Assembly: GCF_024124905.1 (NCBI RefSeq)
Contig: NZ_JAMXST010000004.1
Span: forward strand, 124,001-188,000
Direction of reading: 5' to 3'
From: Cellulosimicrobium cellulans
Lineage (GTDB): Bacteria; Actinomycetota; Actinomycetes; Actinomycetales; Cellulomonadaceae
Length of the DNA: 64,000 nucleotides
This document shows positions 1 through 10,205 of this stretch, piece after piece; the first letter of the stretch is position 1; every line of letters starts with the position of its first letter. The position numbers and the translations under genes were made by a program. Below the pieces are notes generated by a model. The model worked only from the letters and a program-made list of their open reading frames with translations, was not told where the DNA came from and searched no databases.

Positions 1-974
1 CGGTGCGCCAGACGTTCGTCGCCGAGATGGTCCCGGCGGACAAGCTGTCCAACGCCGTCGGGCTCAACAGCGCGTCGTTCAACGCCGCGCGCCTCGTAGG
101 ACCGGGCGTCGCGGGTCTGCTCATCGCGGCCGTCGGCTCGGGCTGGCTCTTCATCCTCAACGGCGTGACGTTCGGGGCGACGATCCTCGCGCTCGTGTAC
201 ATGCGCACGCGCGAGCTCCACGTCCTGCCCAGCGCCCCGCGCGAGAAGGGGCAGATCCGCGAGGGCATCCGGTACGTCCGCAAGCGCACCGACATCATCG
301 TCATCATGGTCGTCGTCGGCGTCGTGTCGACGTTCGGGCTCAACTTCCAGCTCACGTCCGCGATGATGGCCAAGGTCGAGTTCGGCAAGGGCCCGGGGGA
401 GTACGGGATCCTCGGGTCGATCCTCGCCATCGGGTCGCTGACCGGTGCTCTGCTCGCCGCGCGGCGCGAGCGCCCGCGCGTCCGGCTCGTCATCGGGTCC
501 GCGTTCGGGTTCGCCGTCGCGACGGGCGTCATGGCGCTCATGCCGACCTACCCGAGCTACGCGATCGCCTGCATCCCCGTCGGCCTCGCGTCGCTGACGA
601 TGATGACCGCCGCCAACTCCACGATCCAGATGTCCGTCGACCCCGTCATGCGCGGGCGCGTCATGTCGCTCTACATGATCGTGTTCCTCGGCGCGACGCC
701 GGTCGGGTCGCCGCTCGTCGGCTGGATCGCCGAGGCCTGGGGGCCGCGCTGGGCCATCGGCGTCGGATCGATCACCGCCGGCCTCGTCGCCGTGGGCGCC
801 GCCGTCTGGGCCGTGCGCAACTGGCACCTCGAGGTCCGCTACCGCGTCCTCCAGCGCCCGCACCTCGTGGTCCGCTACCTCGACGCGGGCACCCCGGCGG
901 ACCGCTCGGCCCGCGCCGAGACGAGCCGTCGCCTCGGGATCGAGGACGCGGAGGAGGCGGCCCGCGCCGCCTGA
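1..974 (+). CDS. MFS transporter, C-terminal part (5' end outside window)
   Basis: The reading frame is open from the first base, so the N-terminus is missing. 323 residues remain, with about seven or eight hydrophobic segments and a hydrophilic tail of about 40 residues after the last one. The segment starting VRQTFVAEMVPADKLSNAVG, followed by a RxVGPGxAG stretch, is typical of the EntS/MFS_3 exporters, in which 12 membrane helices span about 400-450 residues. The motif RGRVMSLYMIVFLG near residue 220 is also characteristic of this group. Family knowledge suggests proton-driven export of a small molecule such as a siderophore or drug. The substrate cannot be read from the sequence. The gene ends just before a very long hairpin shared with the convergent serC. 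Confidence 0.85.
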   Translation, partial: VRQTFVAEMVPADKLSNAVGLNSASFNAARLVGPGVAGLLIAAVGSGWLFILNGVTFGATILALVYMRTRELHVLPSAPREKGQIREGIRYVRKRTDIIVIMVVVGVVSTFGLNFQLTSAMMAKVEFGKGPGEYGILGSILAIGSLTGALLAARRERPRVRLVIGSAFGFAVATGVMALMPTYPSYAIACIPVGLASLTMMTAANSTIQMSVDPVMRGRVMSLYMIVFLGATPVGSPLVGWIAEAWGPRWAIGVGSITAGLVAVGAAVWAVRNWHLEVRYRVLQRPHLVVRYLDAGTPADRSARAETSRRLGIEDAEEAARAA

Positions 975-983
975 CGCCCGTCA

Positions 984-1054
984 CCCCGCGCCGAACACGA
1001 CATGAGGGTCGTCATGGAAGCCATGACGACCCTCATGTCGTGCTCGACGCGGGG
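984..1054. terminator. Long bidirectional hairpin between MFS gene and serC
   Basis: Arms 984-1017 and 1021-1054 pair around a three-base loop: 34 positions with two mismatches (991/1047 and 995/1043). There is no T-run on either side. It sits between two convergent genes, so a bidirectional transcription end is the simplest reading. It is far longer than an ordinary intrinsic terminator. Confidence 0.7.
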
Positions 1055-1081
1055 TGGGGGGCGTGCTCGGCGGTTCTCGGG

Positions 1082-2233
<1,152 letters not shown>

Positions 2234-2393
2234 CTACGCGCGTGGCGCCCGGGTCGGGAGCGGTGTCCGCGGACGGGCGACGACGGCGGTCGCCGGGTCG
2301 CGGAGGGGGCGCCGGAGCCGTGGGGCGGGACCGGCGCCACGGGTTCTCCCGCGCCGTCCCCAGGCCGGGTCACGGGCTCGCCATAGACTGTCC

Positions 2394-2399
2394 CCCAGC
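2394..2399 (+). promoter_or_regulatory. Candidate -10 element of the DtxR-family gene
   Basis: TAGACT lies in a CATAGACTGT context in the serC/DtxR divergent region, about 77 bp before the GTG start. It fits the actinobacterial TANNNT -10 pattern. No convincing -35 was found, so this is a suggestion. Confidence 0.35.
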
Positions 2400-2476
2400 G
2401 GCCCGCCGGTGCGGGCAGGCGCCCCGCGGCGACGACGACCGGGCGCCCCGAGCCGACGAGCGACTGGGAGCGTGAC

Positions 2477-3187
2477 GTGACCGATCTGATCGATACCACC
2501 GAGATGTATCTGAAGACGATCTACGAGCTCGTGGAAGAGGGCATCGTCCCGCTGCGCGCGCGCATCGCGGAGCGCCTCGGCCACTCGGGACCCACGGTGT
2601 CGCAGACGGTCGCGCGCATGGAGCGCGACGGCCTCGTCGTCGTCACGGGCGACCGCCACCTGGAGCTCACGTCCGTCGGCCACGACAAGGCGACGCGCGT
2701 CATGCGCAAGCACCGGCTCGCCGAGCGCCTGCTGACCGACGTGATCAAGCTCGACTGGGAGTACGTGCACACCGAGGCGTGCCGGTGGGAGCACGTGATG
2801 AGCGAGCTCGTCGAGGAGCGCCTCATCGGGCTGCTCGACCACCCCCACTTCGACCCGTACGGGAACCCGATCCCGGGCCTGCCGGAGCTGGGGGAGCAGT
2901 TCGAGGAGGTCGACTTCCTCGACGGCGTCGTCTCGCTCCCGGTGTTTCTCGCGGAGCACGGCCGTGACGGCGCGGAGACGCGCGTCGTGCTGCAGCGGAT
3001 CGCCGAGCCGATCCAGGTCGACGTCGAGCTGCTCGCGCGCCTCGCGGAGGCCGAGGTGCTGCCCCGTCGCACCCTCGTCGTGCGGTCGACGGGCGACGGC
3101 GGCGCGACCGTGCAGGGGGAGGGTGCGGCGGTCGTGCTGGACCTGCCCGACGACGTCGCGCGTCACCTCTTCGTCGCCCGGGGCTAG
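2477..3187 (+). CDS. DtxR/IdeR-family metal-dependent transcriptional regulator
   Basis: 236 residues. The N-terminal winged helix starts MTDLIDTTEMYLKTIYELVE and contains the recognition segment SGPTVSQTVARMERDGLV, nearly identical to known DtxR/IdeR proteins. The dimerisation/metal domain has the conserved TEACRWEHVMSE segment and a PHFDPYGNPIPG stretch. A C-terminal SH3-like domain follows, so this is the full three-domain IdeR form. In this family Fe(II), or Mn(II) in MntR-like members, activates binding to palindromic operators and represses metal uptake. The GTG start at 2477 is preceded by GGGAG at 2466-2470. Iron rather than manganese is inferred from the three-domain layout. Confidence 0.92.
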   Translation: MTDLIDTTEMYLKTIYELVEEGIVPLRARIAERLGHSGPTVSQTVARMERDGLVVVTGDRHLELTSVGHDKATRVMRKHRLAERLLTDVIKLDWEYVHTEACRWEHVMSELVEERLIGLLDHPHFDPYGNPIPGLPELGEQFEEVDFLDGVVSLPVFLAEHGRDGAETRVVLQRIAEPIQVDVELLARLAEAEVLPRRTLVVRSTGDGGATVQGEGAAVVLDLPDDVARHLFVARG

Positions 3188-3324
3188 CCGCCCGTTCACC
3201 GGCAAATGGGCGCTGACCTGGGGCGATATGATCGTCCGCGTCGATTCGTAATGGGAACGTGACTTTTGCCGGGGCGTCCTGTACGGTCGGTGCTGCTCCA
3301 TCGGAATACCCATTCGACGGAGTC

Positions 3325-3502
3325 CTCGCGCGGAACGCCTAACCCTGTCACCGCAAGAGGCCAACGACGACCCGATGACAGGGACGGGGGACCCACTTCC
3401 GGGTGCTGGAGACAGCGCCCTTGGGGTGAAGCCCGACGGACCTCGGTCCTGACGGCCGGGTGACTCTTCCACCCGAACCCGACAGCTGACCTCGCAGGCG
3501 TC
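3325..3502 (+). ncRNA. ydaO/yuaA-type c-di-AMP riboswitch
   Basis: The leader of the NlpC/P60 gene carries the recognisable conserved blocks of the ydaO aptamer in the right order: CTAACCCTGTCACCGCAAGA, then GACAGGGACGGGGGACCCA, TTGGGGTGAAGCC, and the 3' block CCCGAACCCGACAGCTGACC ending CTCGCAGGCG. This class binds cyclic di-AMP and, in actinobacteria, typically sits upstream of cell-wall hydrolase genes and switches them off at high ligand. The 5' boundary is approximate. The block ends only a few bases before the ribosome-binding site at 3505-3511, which suggests control at initiation or by a nearby terminator. Confidence 0.88.
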
Positions 3503-3517
3503 TTGGAGAGGCACAAA

Positions 3518-4318
3518 GTGACCGTGAGCACGACTCGCGCCCGCCACCGCGCGGCGCGGCGTCCCGTGACGCCACTCAGCTCCATCGCCCAGGCCGCGTC
3601 GGACCAGATGTCGACCGTCGGTCGCCGCACCGCCGTCGTCGCCGCGTCCTCGGGCCTCATCGTCTCGATGATCGGTGCCGCCGCCCCCGCGACCGCGGCC
3701 CCCGTCGACAACGAGTCCGGCAAGCTCAACGCCGTCGACCTCAGCGCCCTCACCGCGCAGGCGCGCCAGGCGCTCGAGGCCGCTCCCGCGGTGACCGTCG
3801 CGGCCGACGCGGCGTTCACGATCGAGCAGGCGGCGGCCCCCGTCACCGTGACCCCGGCCCCCGAGCCGGAGCCGGAGCCGGAGCCCGTCCGCACCACGCA
3901 GACGAGCCGCACGCAGGAGCGTCAGTCCACCCAGTCCGAGGCTCCTGCCCAGCAGGAGGCGGCCGTCGAGGTTCCCGCCTCGGCCTACGGCTCGACCATC
4001 GTCTCGATCGCCGCGCGCTACGTGGGCGTCCCCTACGTCTACGGCGGCACCACCCCCGACGGCTTCGACTGCTCGGGCTTCACCAGCTACGTCTACGCGC
4101 AGGTCGGCATCAGCCTGCCGCGCACGTCGAGCGCCCAGGGCTCCGTCGGCACCAAGGTGTCGCGCGACCAGGCGCAGCCGGGCGACCTCATCTGGACGCC
4201 GGGCCACATCGCGATCTACGCGGGCGACAACATGATGATCGACGCCCCGCGCCCCGGGAAGACCGTCCAGTTCCGTCAGATCTGGCAGTCGAACCCCACG
4301 TTCATCCGCGTGGCCTGA
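3518..4318 (+). CDS. Secreted NlpC/P60 peptidoglycan endopeptidase
   Basis: 266 residues. A long twin-positive N-region and hydrophobic core (about residues 35-62, ending PATAAP) indicate secretion. A linker follows with a PEPEPEPEP run and Gln/Ser-rich stretch. The C-terminal C40 peptidase domain covers about residues 155-266. Cys185 in FDCSGF and His230 in PGHIAIYAG are the expected catalytic pair. Enzymes of this family cut D-Glu-mesoDAP/Lys stem peptide bonds during cell separation. The GTG at 3518 is chosen because GGAGAGG lies six bases upstream; an earlier in-frame TTG at 3503 would overlap that site. Expression is probably controlled by the c-di-AMP riboswitch just upstream. Confidence 0.92.
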   Translation: MTVSTTRARHRAARRPVTPLSSIAQAASDQMSTVGRRTAVVAASSGLIVSMIGAAAPATAAPVDNESGKLNAVDLSALTAQARQALEAAPAVTVAADAAFTIEQAAAPVTVTPAPEPEPEPEPVRTTQTSRTQERQSTQSEAPAQQEAAVEVPASAYGSTIVSIAARYVGVPYVYGGTTPDGFDCSGFTSYVYAQVGISLPRTSSAQGSVGTKVSRDQAQPGDLIWTPGHIAIYAGDNMMIDAPRPGKTVQFRQIWQSNPTFIRVA

Positions 4319-4355
4319 TCGCCCACGCCCCAGGGCCCTGGCGGTCACTGGCCTG

Positions 4356-4401
4356 ACGAACCCCGTCACCTCGCGCATCGTCGCGAGGAGGCGGGGTTCG
4401 T
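4356..4401 (+). terminator. Hairpin after the NlpC/P60 gene
   Basis: Arms 4356-4375 and 4382-4401 pair with one mismatch and one G-T pair, followed by TGGCATTCTT. It lies 38 bp after the stop codon. Confidence 0.65.
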
Positions 4402-4504
4402 GGCATTCTTGACGTGTTCGTGACTCGTGGCAGACGGACGGGCGCGCTGGTCTCGGCTAGGTTGGTCGTCCGATGGCACCGGGCCGTCGAGAGGAGAGTC
4501 GCTC

Positions 4505-5452
4505 ATGACCCGCACGGAATCCGTCCTCGTCGGCGTCGACGGCTCGGCACCGAGCCTGCACGCCCTGGACTGGGCCGCCGCGTACGCGCTGCGGGTGGGC
4601 TGGCCGCTCCACATCGTCTGTACCTACTCCTTGCCGTCGTTCACCGCTGCGTCGCTGGACGGCGGCTACGCGGCGCTCGACGACTCGGCCATCCAGGAGG
4701 GCGCCCGGGCGGTCCTCGAGGAGGCGCGTGCGCGGTCCGAGGCGGCCGGGGTCCGCACGACCGCGACGGTGACGACGGGCGACGCCGCGGGCGTGCTCGT
4801 CGAGATGTCGCGCGAGCACTCGCTCGTCGTCGTCGGCACGAGGGGCCGGGGCGGCTTCACCGAGCGGCTGCTCGGCACCGTCTCCTCGGCGCTGCCCGCG
4901 CACGCCCACTGCCCGACCGTCGTGGTGCCCTACCGCTCCGAGGCGAAGAGCGAGGAGGGAGCGCCGCAGGAGCCCCTCACCGTGAAGCCCCTGCGACGCA
5001 TCGTCGTCGGCGTCGACGGGTCGCCGTCGGCGGAGATCGCCCTGCGCCACGCGATCCGTCAGGCCCAGGCCTGGGACGCGGAGCTCGTCGCGGTCGCCGG
5101 TGTCCCGGTCGGTGCCGGTGCCGGCCTCCTGGCGTGGCTGCCCGCGTCGATCGACCACGAGCAGGTGCTCGCGGACATCACCGAGGGCCTCAACGTCATC
5201 ATCGACCGCCACGAGGCGGAGCATCCCGGGCTCACCATCAAGCGGATCGTCCTCGACGGCACGGGCGCCGAGCTCCTCACGGAGTTCTCGACGGCCTCTG
5301 ACCTGGTCGTGGTCGGTTCCCGCGGGCGCGGCGGCTTCCGCGGGCTGCTGCTCGGCTCCACGAGCCAGGCCGTCCTGCACCACTCGGCGTGCCCGGTCAT
5401 GGTCGTGACCAAGAAGTGCGAGGACGACGCGCCGACGGCCGAGGACGGCTGA
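4505..5452 (+). CDS. Universal stress protein, tandem UspA domains
   Basis: 315 residues made of two UspA domains (about residues 1-145 and 155-310). Both retain the ATP-binding pattern G-2x-G-9x-G-S/T: GTRGRGGFTERLLGTVSSAL in the first and GSRGRGGFRGLLLGSTSQAV in the second. Tandem, ATP-binding USPs are common in actinobacteria, where they respond to hypoxia and other stress; the precise role is not visible here. The ATG at 4505 is chosen over an upstream in-frame start because a strong purine-rich site (GAGAGGAGAG, 4489-4498) precedes it. A TAGGTT at 4458-4463 may be its -10 element. Confidence 0.93.
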   Translation: MTRTESVLVGVDGSAPSLHALDWAAAYALRVGWPLHIVCTYSLPSFTAASLDGGYAALDDSAIQEGARAVLEEARARSEAAGVRTTATVTTGDAAGVLVEMSREHSLVVVGTRGRGGFTERLLGTVSSALPAHAHCPTVVVPYRSEAKSEEGAPQEPLTVKPLRRIVVGVDGSPSAEIALRHAIRQAQAWDAELVAVAGVPVGAGAGLLAWLPASIDHEQVLADITEGLNVIIDRHEAEHPGLTIKRIVLDGTGAELLTEFSTASDLVVVGSRGRGGFRGLLLGSTSQAVLHHSACPVMVVTKKCEDDAPTAEDG

Positions 5453-5472
5453 GCGCCCGAGAACCACCAGGA

Positions 5473-5513
5473 GGGCCGGACGCGGGCGGCGGTGCGCCTC
5501 GCGCGTCCGGCCC
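5473..5513. terminator. Hairpin between usp and ABC permease genes
   Basis: A perfect 12-bp stem (5473-5484 with 5502-5513) lies in the 84-bp gap between two convergent genes. No T-run follows. Confidence 0.6.
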
Positions 5514-5536
5514 CGCGGCGGGTGCCCGGCGGCCGA

Positions 5537-6388
5537 TCAGCTGCGGTTGCGGTAGAGGCGCATCGTGATCGGGGCGAGGACCGCGGTCAGGACGACCGAC
5601 GCGACGAGGACCCACACGATCCCCTCCGTCGCGGGCTCTCCCGCCATGAGGCCGCGGACCGCGGTCACGAGGTGGGTCACCGGGTTGACGTCGACGAAGC
5701 GCTGCAGCACGACCGGCATCGTCGACGGGTCAACGAAGATGTTGGACGCGAACGTCAACGGCATGAGCACGAGCATCGACGTCCCCATGACGGCGTTGGG
5801 GGAGCGCAGCACGAGCCCGAGGGCCGTGAACACCCAGCTCAACGCGAACGCGAAGACGAGCAGCAGCACGACCCCGAGGACCACACCGACCACCCCGCCC
5901 GGCGGGCGGAAACCCAGGACGAGGCCGAGCGCGAGGGTCACGGCCGACGCGATCGTGTAGCGCACCGTGTCGCCGAGCAGCGCACCGACGATCGGCGCGG
6001 GCCGCCACACGGGCAACGACCGGAACCGGTCGAACACGCCCTTGCTGATGTCGGTGTTCATCGTGTAGCCGGTGTAGATCGTCGTGAAGAGCACCGCCTG
6101 CACGAGGATGCCCGGCAGCAGGAACTGGAGGTAGCTCTGCACGTCCCCGGCGAGCGCGCCGCCGAAGAGGTAGGTGAACATGAGCGTGAAGATGATCGGC
6201 GAGACCGTGACGTCGAAGAGCTGTTCTGGCACGTGCTTGATCTTGAGCAGCGCACGCCACGTGTAGGTGAAGGTCGCCGACACCGCGGACGGCCGCGAGG
6301 GCCGTCGATCGAGCGCGACCGCGGCCCGCAGCGCGTTCGCCTCGGGCGCGCGCAGCTCCGCGGCGGTGATGGTGGGGTCCGCGGCCAT
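5537..6388 (-). CDS. ABC-2 type exporter permease (DrrB-like)
   Basis: 283 residues with six predicted membrane segments in the ABC-2 arrangement. It contains the conserved DrrB-type stretches IFTLMFTYLFGGALAG and FDRFRSLPVWRPAP, and ends with a short basic tail. It pairs with the ATPase encoded just upstream: the ATPase stop and this ATG share one base (TGATG at 6386-6390), so translation is probably coupled. The family exports hydrophobic drugs, antibiotics or lipids. The cargo cannot be predicted. A longer frame continues upstream across the ATPase gene, but only the part from the ATG at 6388 is protein-like. Confidence 0.9.
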   Translation of the reverse strand: MAADPTITAAELRAPEANALRAAVALDRRPSRPSAVSATFTYTWRALLKIKHVPEQLFDVTVSPIIFTLMFTYLFGGALAGDVQSYLQFLLPGILVQAVLFTTIYTGYTMNTDISKGVFDRFRSLPVWRPAPIVGALLGDTVRYTIASAVTLALGLVLGFRPPGGVVGVVLGVVLLLVFAFALSWVFTALGLVLRSPNAVMGTSMLVLMPLTFASNIFVDPSTMPVVLQRFVDVNPVTHLVTAVRGLMAGEPATEGIVWVLVASVVLTAVLAPITMRLYRNRS

Positions 6389-7389
6389 CAGGCCACCTCC
6401 TCGGTCGTCTCGTCGTCGTCCATGGGCTGGCCCGTCAGGGCGAGGAACACCTCGTCGAGGCTCGGCTGGCCGAGCGTGAACTCGGGGACCACGATGCCCT
6501 CGTCCCCGAGCGCGGGCAGGATGCGCGCGACGTCCGCGGCGCCGTCGTCGGGAACGCGCGCCGTGAACGCGTACGGGTCGTTCGCGAGCGTGATCTCCGT
6601 GCCGAGCAGCGCCCCCACGACCTCCGCCGCGCGACCCCGCCGGGTCGCGTCGGCGAGCCGGACGTGGACCGCGCCCTCGCCCACGGAGCGCTTGAGCTCC
6701 GTCGCGGTGCCCTCCGCGATGACCTTGCCGTGGTCGATCACGGCGATCCGGTCGGCGAGCTGGTCCGCCTCCTCCAGGTACTGCGTCGTCAGCAGGACCG
6801 TCGCGCCGTCCGCCACCAGCACGCGGACGATGTCCCACACCTGGTTGCGGCTGCGCGGGTCGAGCCCGGTGGTCGGCTCGTCGAGGAAGATGACGCGCGG
6901 GCTCATGACGAGGCTCGCCGCGAGGTCGATGCGTCGCCGCATGCCGCCCGAGTACGTCTTCACCTGGCGGTCGCCCGCGTCGCCCAGGCCGAACGCCTCC
7001 AGGAGCTCGGCCGAGCGCCCGCGCGCCGTGCCGCCGAGGAACCCGTAGAGCCGTGCGAGCATCACGAGGTTCTCCGTCCCCGTGAGGTCCTCGTCCACCG
7101 ACGCGTACTGCCCCGTGAGCCCGACGACGGAGCGCACCTTGTCGGCGTCGTGCACCACGTCGTGGCCCAGCACGCGCGCCGTCCCCGCGTCGGGGCGCAG
7201 GAGCGTCGCGAGCATGCGGACCGCGGTCGTCTTGCCCGCGCCGTTCGGCCCGAGCACGCCGAACACGGTGCCCTCGGGGATGAGCAGGTCGATGCCGTCG
7301 ACCGCCTTGGTCACGGACTTCCCGGTCGTGAAGTGCTTGACGAGGCCGCGTGCCTCGACGGCGAGGTCGCCACGTGCAGTGTCGGTCAT
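6388..7389 (-). CDS. ABC exporter ATP-binding protein (DrrA-like)
   Basis: 333 residues. Walker [10 protein letters not shown] is at residues 47-55, followed by the signature [14 protein letters not shown], Walker [13 protein letters not shown] and a downstream switch His region. The C-terminal portion after residue 225 is the extra domain typical of daunorubicin-resistance-type ATPases. The ATG at 7389 is chosen because GGAGGGG lies directly upstream; the frame extends further 5' but that part is Arg/Gly/Pro-rich and unlikely to be coding. It forms a two-gene operon with the permease that follows. Confidence 0.92.
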   Translation of the reverse strand: MTDTARGDLAVEARGLVKHFTTGKSVTKAVDGIDLLIPEGTVFGVLGPNGAGKTTAVRMLATLLRPDAGTARVLGHDVVHDADKVRSVVGLTGQYASVDEDLTGTENLVMLARLYGFLGGTARGRSAELLEAFGLGDAGDRQVKTYSGGMRRRIDLAASLVMSPRVIFLDEPTTGLDPRSRNQVWDIVRVLVADGATVLLTTQYLEEADQLADRIAVIDHGKVIAEGTATELKRSVGEGAVHVRLADATRRGRAAEVVGALLGTEITLANDPYAFTARVPDDGAADVARILPALGDEGIVVPEFTLGQPSLDEVFLALTGQPMDDDETTEEVA

Positions 7390-7570
7390 GTCCCCTCCGC
7401 GGGTGGTCGTTCGCCGGAACCGACGAGCCGCCCGGCTCCCCGGGCCACCCACCCACCGACCGTCGGGGCCGGCGGAACTCATCGGTCGCGCGTCCTCCAT
7501 CCTGCGCCGCGCGGCCGCCCGACGACCAGTGCGATTCGTCAGAAACAGAGCGGAGTGTGGCCGAGCGAAG

Positions 7571-7630
7571 GAGAGCCTCCGGTCGCGAGGTAGAACCCGT
7601 GGGGCCTCTACCTCGCGACCGGAGGCTCTC
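7571..7630 (-). terminator. 24-bp-stem hairpin after the aminotransferase operon
   Basis: Perfect arms 7571-7594 and 7607-7630 with a 12-base loop, located 22 bp beyond the stop of the leftward aminotransferase gene. No T-run. The rest of the 7390-7651 gap holds nothing else recognisable apart from the region expected to carry the ABC operon promoter. Confidence 0.65.
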
Positions 7631-7651
7631 TCTCGCGGGGTCGGAGACCCT

Positions 7652-8935
7652 CTACTGCGCGGCGGTCTCCGCCGCGGCGAGGAGGACGCACGTCGCGACG
7701 CCGTCCATGGCGACGCGGACCTCCTCGATCGGGGGGAGGGTCGGGGCGAGGCGGAGGACCTTGTCGTCCGGGTCCTTGCCGTAGGGGAACGGGGCGCCCG
7801 CGGGCGTGAGGGCGATGCCGGCGGCCTTCGCGAGCTCGACGACGCGTGACGCGGTGCCGGGGACGACCTCGAGGCTGACGAAGTAGCCGCCCTTCGGCTC
7901 GGTCCACGACGCGACGCCCGTGCCGCCGAGGCGCTCGGCGAGGATGCCCGTGACCGCCTCGAACTTGGGCGCGATGATGTCGCGGTGCTTGCGCATGTGG
8001 GCGCGCACGCCGTCGGCGTCGCCGAAGAACAGCGCGTGCCGGAGCTGGTTGACCTTGTCCGGGCCGATGGACTGGGCGGACAGGTGCTTCTTGTACCAGG
8101 CGACGTTCGCGGGCGACGACGCGAGGAACGCGACGCCCGCGCCGGCGAACGTGATCTTCGACGTCGAGGCGTAGAGGATCACGCGGTCCGGGTGACCGGC
8201 CTCGGCGGCGAGCGCGATCGCGTCGGCGCTGCGGACCTCGTCGTCGGTGAGGTGGTGCAGGGCGTACGCGTTGTCCCAGAGGATGCGGAAGTCGGGGGCG
8301 GCGGCGGGCACGGACACGAGCGCTCGCGCGACCTCCTCCGTGACGACCGAGCCGTCGGGGTTGGCGTACGTCGGCACGACCCACATGCCCTTGATCGTGG
8401 GGTCGTCGGCGACGAGAGCGGCGACGGCCGCGGCGTCGGGCCCGTCCGCCGTCATGGGCACGGTGACCATCTCGATGCCGAGGGCCTCGCACACGGAGAA
8501 GTGCCGGTCGTAGCCGGGCACGGGGCAGATCCAGCGGACCTTCTCCTCACGGCCCCACGGGCGCTCGGAGCCGGGGACGCCGAAGAGCGTCGCGTAGGCG
8601 AGCGTGTCGTACATGAGCGTGAGGCTCGCGTTGCCACCCGCGAGGAGCTGCTCCACGGGCACGCCGAGCAGCTCGGCGAAGATCTCCCGGAGCTGCCGGA
8701 GGCCGTCGAGGCCGCCGTAGTTGCGGACGTCGGTGCCGTCGGCGTCGGTGTGGACGCCCTCGCCCGGGAGCGCGAGCAGGGCCTCGGAGAGGTCGAGCTG
8801 CTCGGCCGAGGGCTTGCCGCGCGTGAGGTCCAGCTTCAGCCCCAGGGCCTGCAGGTCGGCGTACGCGCGACGCAGGTCGTCCAGGGACGACGCGAGGGTG
8901 GTGGTACCGGGTGCGGTGTGCTCGGGCGTGGTCAC
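7652..8935 (-). CDS. PLP-dependent aminotransferase, aspartate aminotransferase subgroup Ic type
   Basis: 427 residues, fold-type I. The PLP-lysine context is [18 protein letters not shown]. Conserved segments [35 protein letters not shown] and [11 protein letters not shown] match the actinobacterial aspartate aminotransferase subgroup sometimes annotated as a MocR-like aminotransferase. The reaction is probably aspartate/2-oxoglutarate transamination, by family. The GTG at 8935 begins 10 bases after the rocD stop, with GGAGG touching the start codon. A TTG at 8962 would give nine more residues. It is the last gene of a ddaH-like - rocD - aminotransferase operon. Confidence 0.85.
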   Translation of the reverse strand: MTTPEHTAPGTTTLASSLDDLRRAYADLQALGLKLDLTRGKPSAEQLDLSEALLALPGEGVHTDADGTDVRNYGGLDGLRQLREIFAELLGVPVEQLLAGGNASLTLMYDTLAYATLFGVPGSERPWGREEKVRWICPVPGYDRHFSVCEALGIEMVTVPMTADGPDAAAVAALVADDPTIKGMWVVPTYANPDGSVVTEEVARALVSVPAAAPDFRILWDNAYALHHLTDDEVRSADAIALAAEAGHPDRVILYASTSKITFAGAGVAFLASSPANVAWYKKHLSAQSIGPDKVNQLRHALFFGDADGVRAHMRKHRDIIAPKFEAVTGILAERLGGTGVASWTEPKGGYFVSLEVVPGTASRVVELAKAAGIALTPAGAPFPYGKDPDDKVLRLAPTLPPIEEVRVAMDGVATCVLLAAAETAAQ

Positions 8936-8945
8936 CCTCCGGACT

Positions 8946-10205
8946 CTACCGACCCCGCGCAAGGTCCGTGAGCGCGTTCTCCAGGGCGGACAGCCCGGTC
9001 TCGAGGTCGGTGGCCGAGATGGTCAGCGGGGGAGCGAGACGGATGGTCGAGCCGTGCGTGTCCTTGGCGAGGACGCCGCGCGCGAGCAGCGCCTCGCACA
9101 GGTCGCGACCGGTCCCGCGCGCGGGATCGAGGTCGAGTCCCGCCCACAGCCCGAGGCCGCGGACGCCGTCGAGCAGCCCGGCGCCCACGAACCCGGCGAG
9201 CCGGTCCTGGAACCGCGCGCCGAGCTCGCGCGCCCGGCGTTGCGGCTCGCCGGTGGCCAGGAGGTCGACGACGGCGAGGCCGACCGCGCACGCGAGCGGG
9301 TTGCCGCCGAACGTGCTGCCGTGCGTGCCGGGCGTGAGGACCTCCAGCACGTCACGACGTCCCACGACGGCGGACACGGGCAGGATCCCGCCGCCGAGCG
9401 CCTTGCCGAGCGTCACGAGGTCGGGGCGAACGTCCCACGTCTCGACGGCGAGCGTCGTGCCGGCGCGGCCGAGGCCGGACTGGATCTCGTCCGCGATCAA
9501 CAGCACGGCGCGCTCGGCGGTGAGCGCGCGCAGGCGCGGCCAGTAGTCGGCGGGCGGTACGACGACGCCGGACTCGCCCTGGACGGGTTCGAGCAGCACC
9601 GCGACGGTGGTGTCGTCGATCGCGGCGGCGACGGCGTCGGCGTCGCCGTAGGGCACGACCCGGAAGCCGGGCGTGTAGGGGTCGAACCCGCGGCGCGCGT
9701 CCGCGTCGTCGGAGAACGATACGATCGTCGTCGTGCGGCCGTGGAAGTTCCCGGAGCCGACGACGATCGTCGCCTCCCCGGGGCGGACGCCCTTGACGTC
9801 GTACCCCCACTTGCGCGCGGTCTTGATCGCGGTCTCGACGGCCTCGGCGCCGGTGTTCATCGGGAGCACGAGCGAGTCGGTTCCCCCTGTGGTGAGCGGC
9901 CCGACGAGGCCGGCGAGCGCGGCGGCGAACGGGTGCAGGAGGTCGTGGTCGAACGCGCGCGACGTGAGCGTGACACGCCCGAGCTGCGCGGTCGCGGCCG
10001 CGACGAGCGCGGGGTGGCGATGCCCGAAGTTGAGGGCCGAGTAGCCCGCGAGGAAGTCGAGGTAGCGACGCCCGTCCACGTCGGTGACCCACGATCCCTC
10101 GGCGGTCGAGACGTTGACGGGCAGCGGGTGGTAGTTGTGCGCGAGGGCGTCGCGCGGCGTCTCGTCCGCCGGCCCGGCGACCGGGCGGACGTCCTGCGCG
10201 GTCAC
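8946..10205 (-). CDS. rocD: Ornithine--oxo-acid aminotransferase
   Basis: 419 residues, class III PLP aminotransferase. Evidence includes FLAGYSALNFGHRHP, the glycine-rich MNTGAEAVETAIKTAR, NFHGRTTTIVSFS, LLEPVQGESGV, ADEIQSGLGRAG and the PLP lysine in TLGKALGGG, all diagnostic of ornithine aminotransferase. It converts ornithine to glutamate-5-semialdehyde for arginine/ornithine catabolism. The GTG start overlaps the stop of the upstream amidinohydrolase gene by four bases (GTGA, 10202-10205), so the two products are probably made together. The two genes together suggest a path from an arginine-type guanidino compound through ornithine or citrulline to glutamate. Confidence 0.93.
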   Translation of the reverse strand: MTAQDVRPVAGPADETPRDALAHNYHPLPVNVSTAEGSWVTDVDGRRYLDFLAGYSALNFGHRHPALVAAATAQLGRVTLTSRAFDHDLLHPFAAALAGLVGPLTTGGTDSLVLPMNTGAEAVETAIKTARKWGYDVKGVRPGEATIVVGSGNFHGRTTTIVSFSDDADARRGFDPYTPGFRVVPYGDADAVAAAIDDTTVAVLLEPVQGESGVVVPPADYWPRLRALTAERAVLLIADEIQSGLGRAGTTLAVETWDVRPDLVTLGKALGGGILPVSAVVGRRDVLEVLTPGTHGSTFGGNPLACAVGLAVVDLLATGEPQRRARELGARFQDRLAGFVGAGLLDGVRGLGLWAGLDLDPARGTGRDLCEALLARGVLAKDTHGSTIRLAPPLTISATDLETGLSALENALTDLARGR

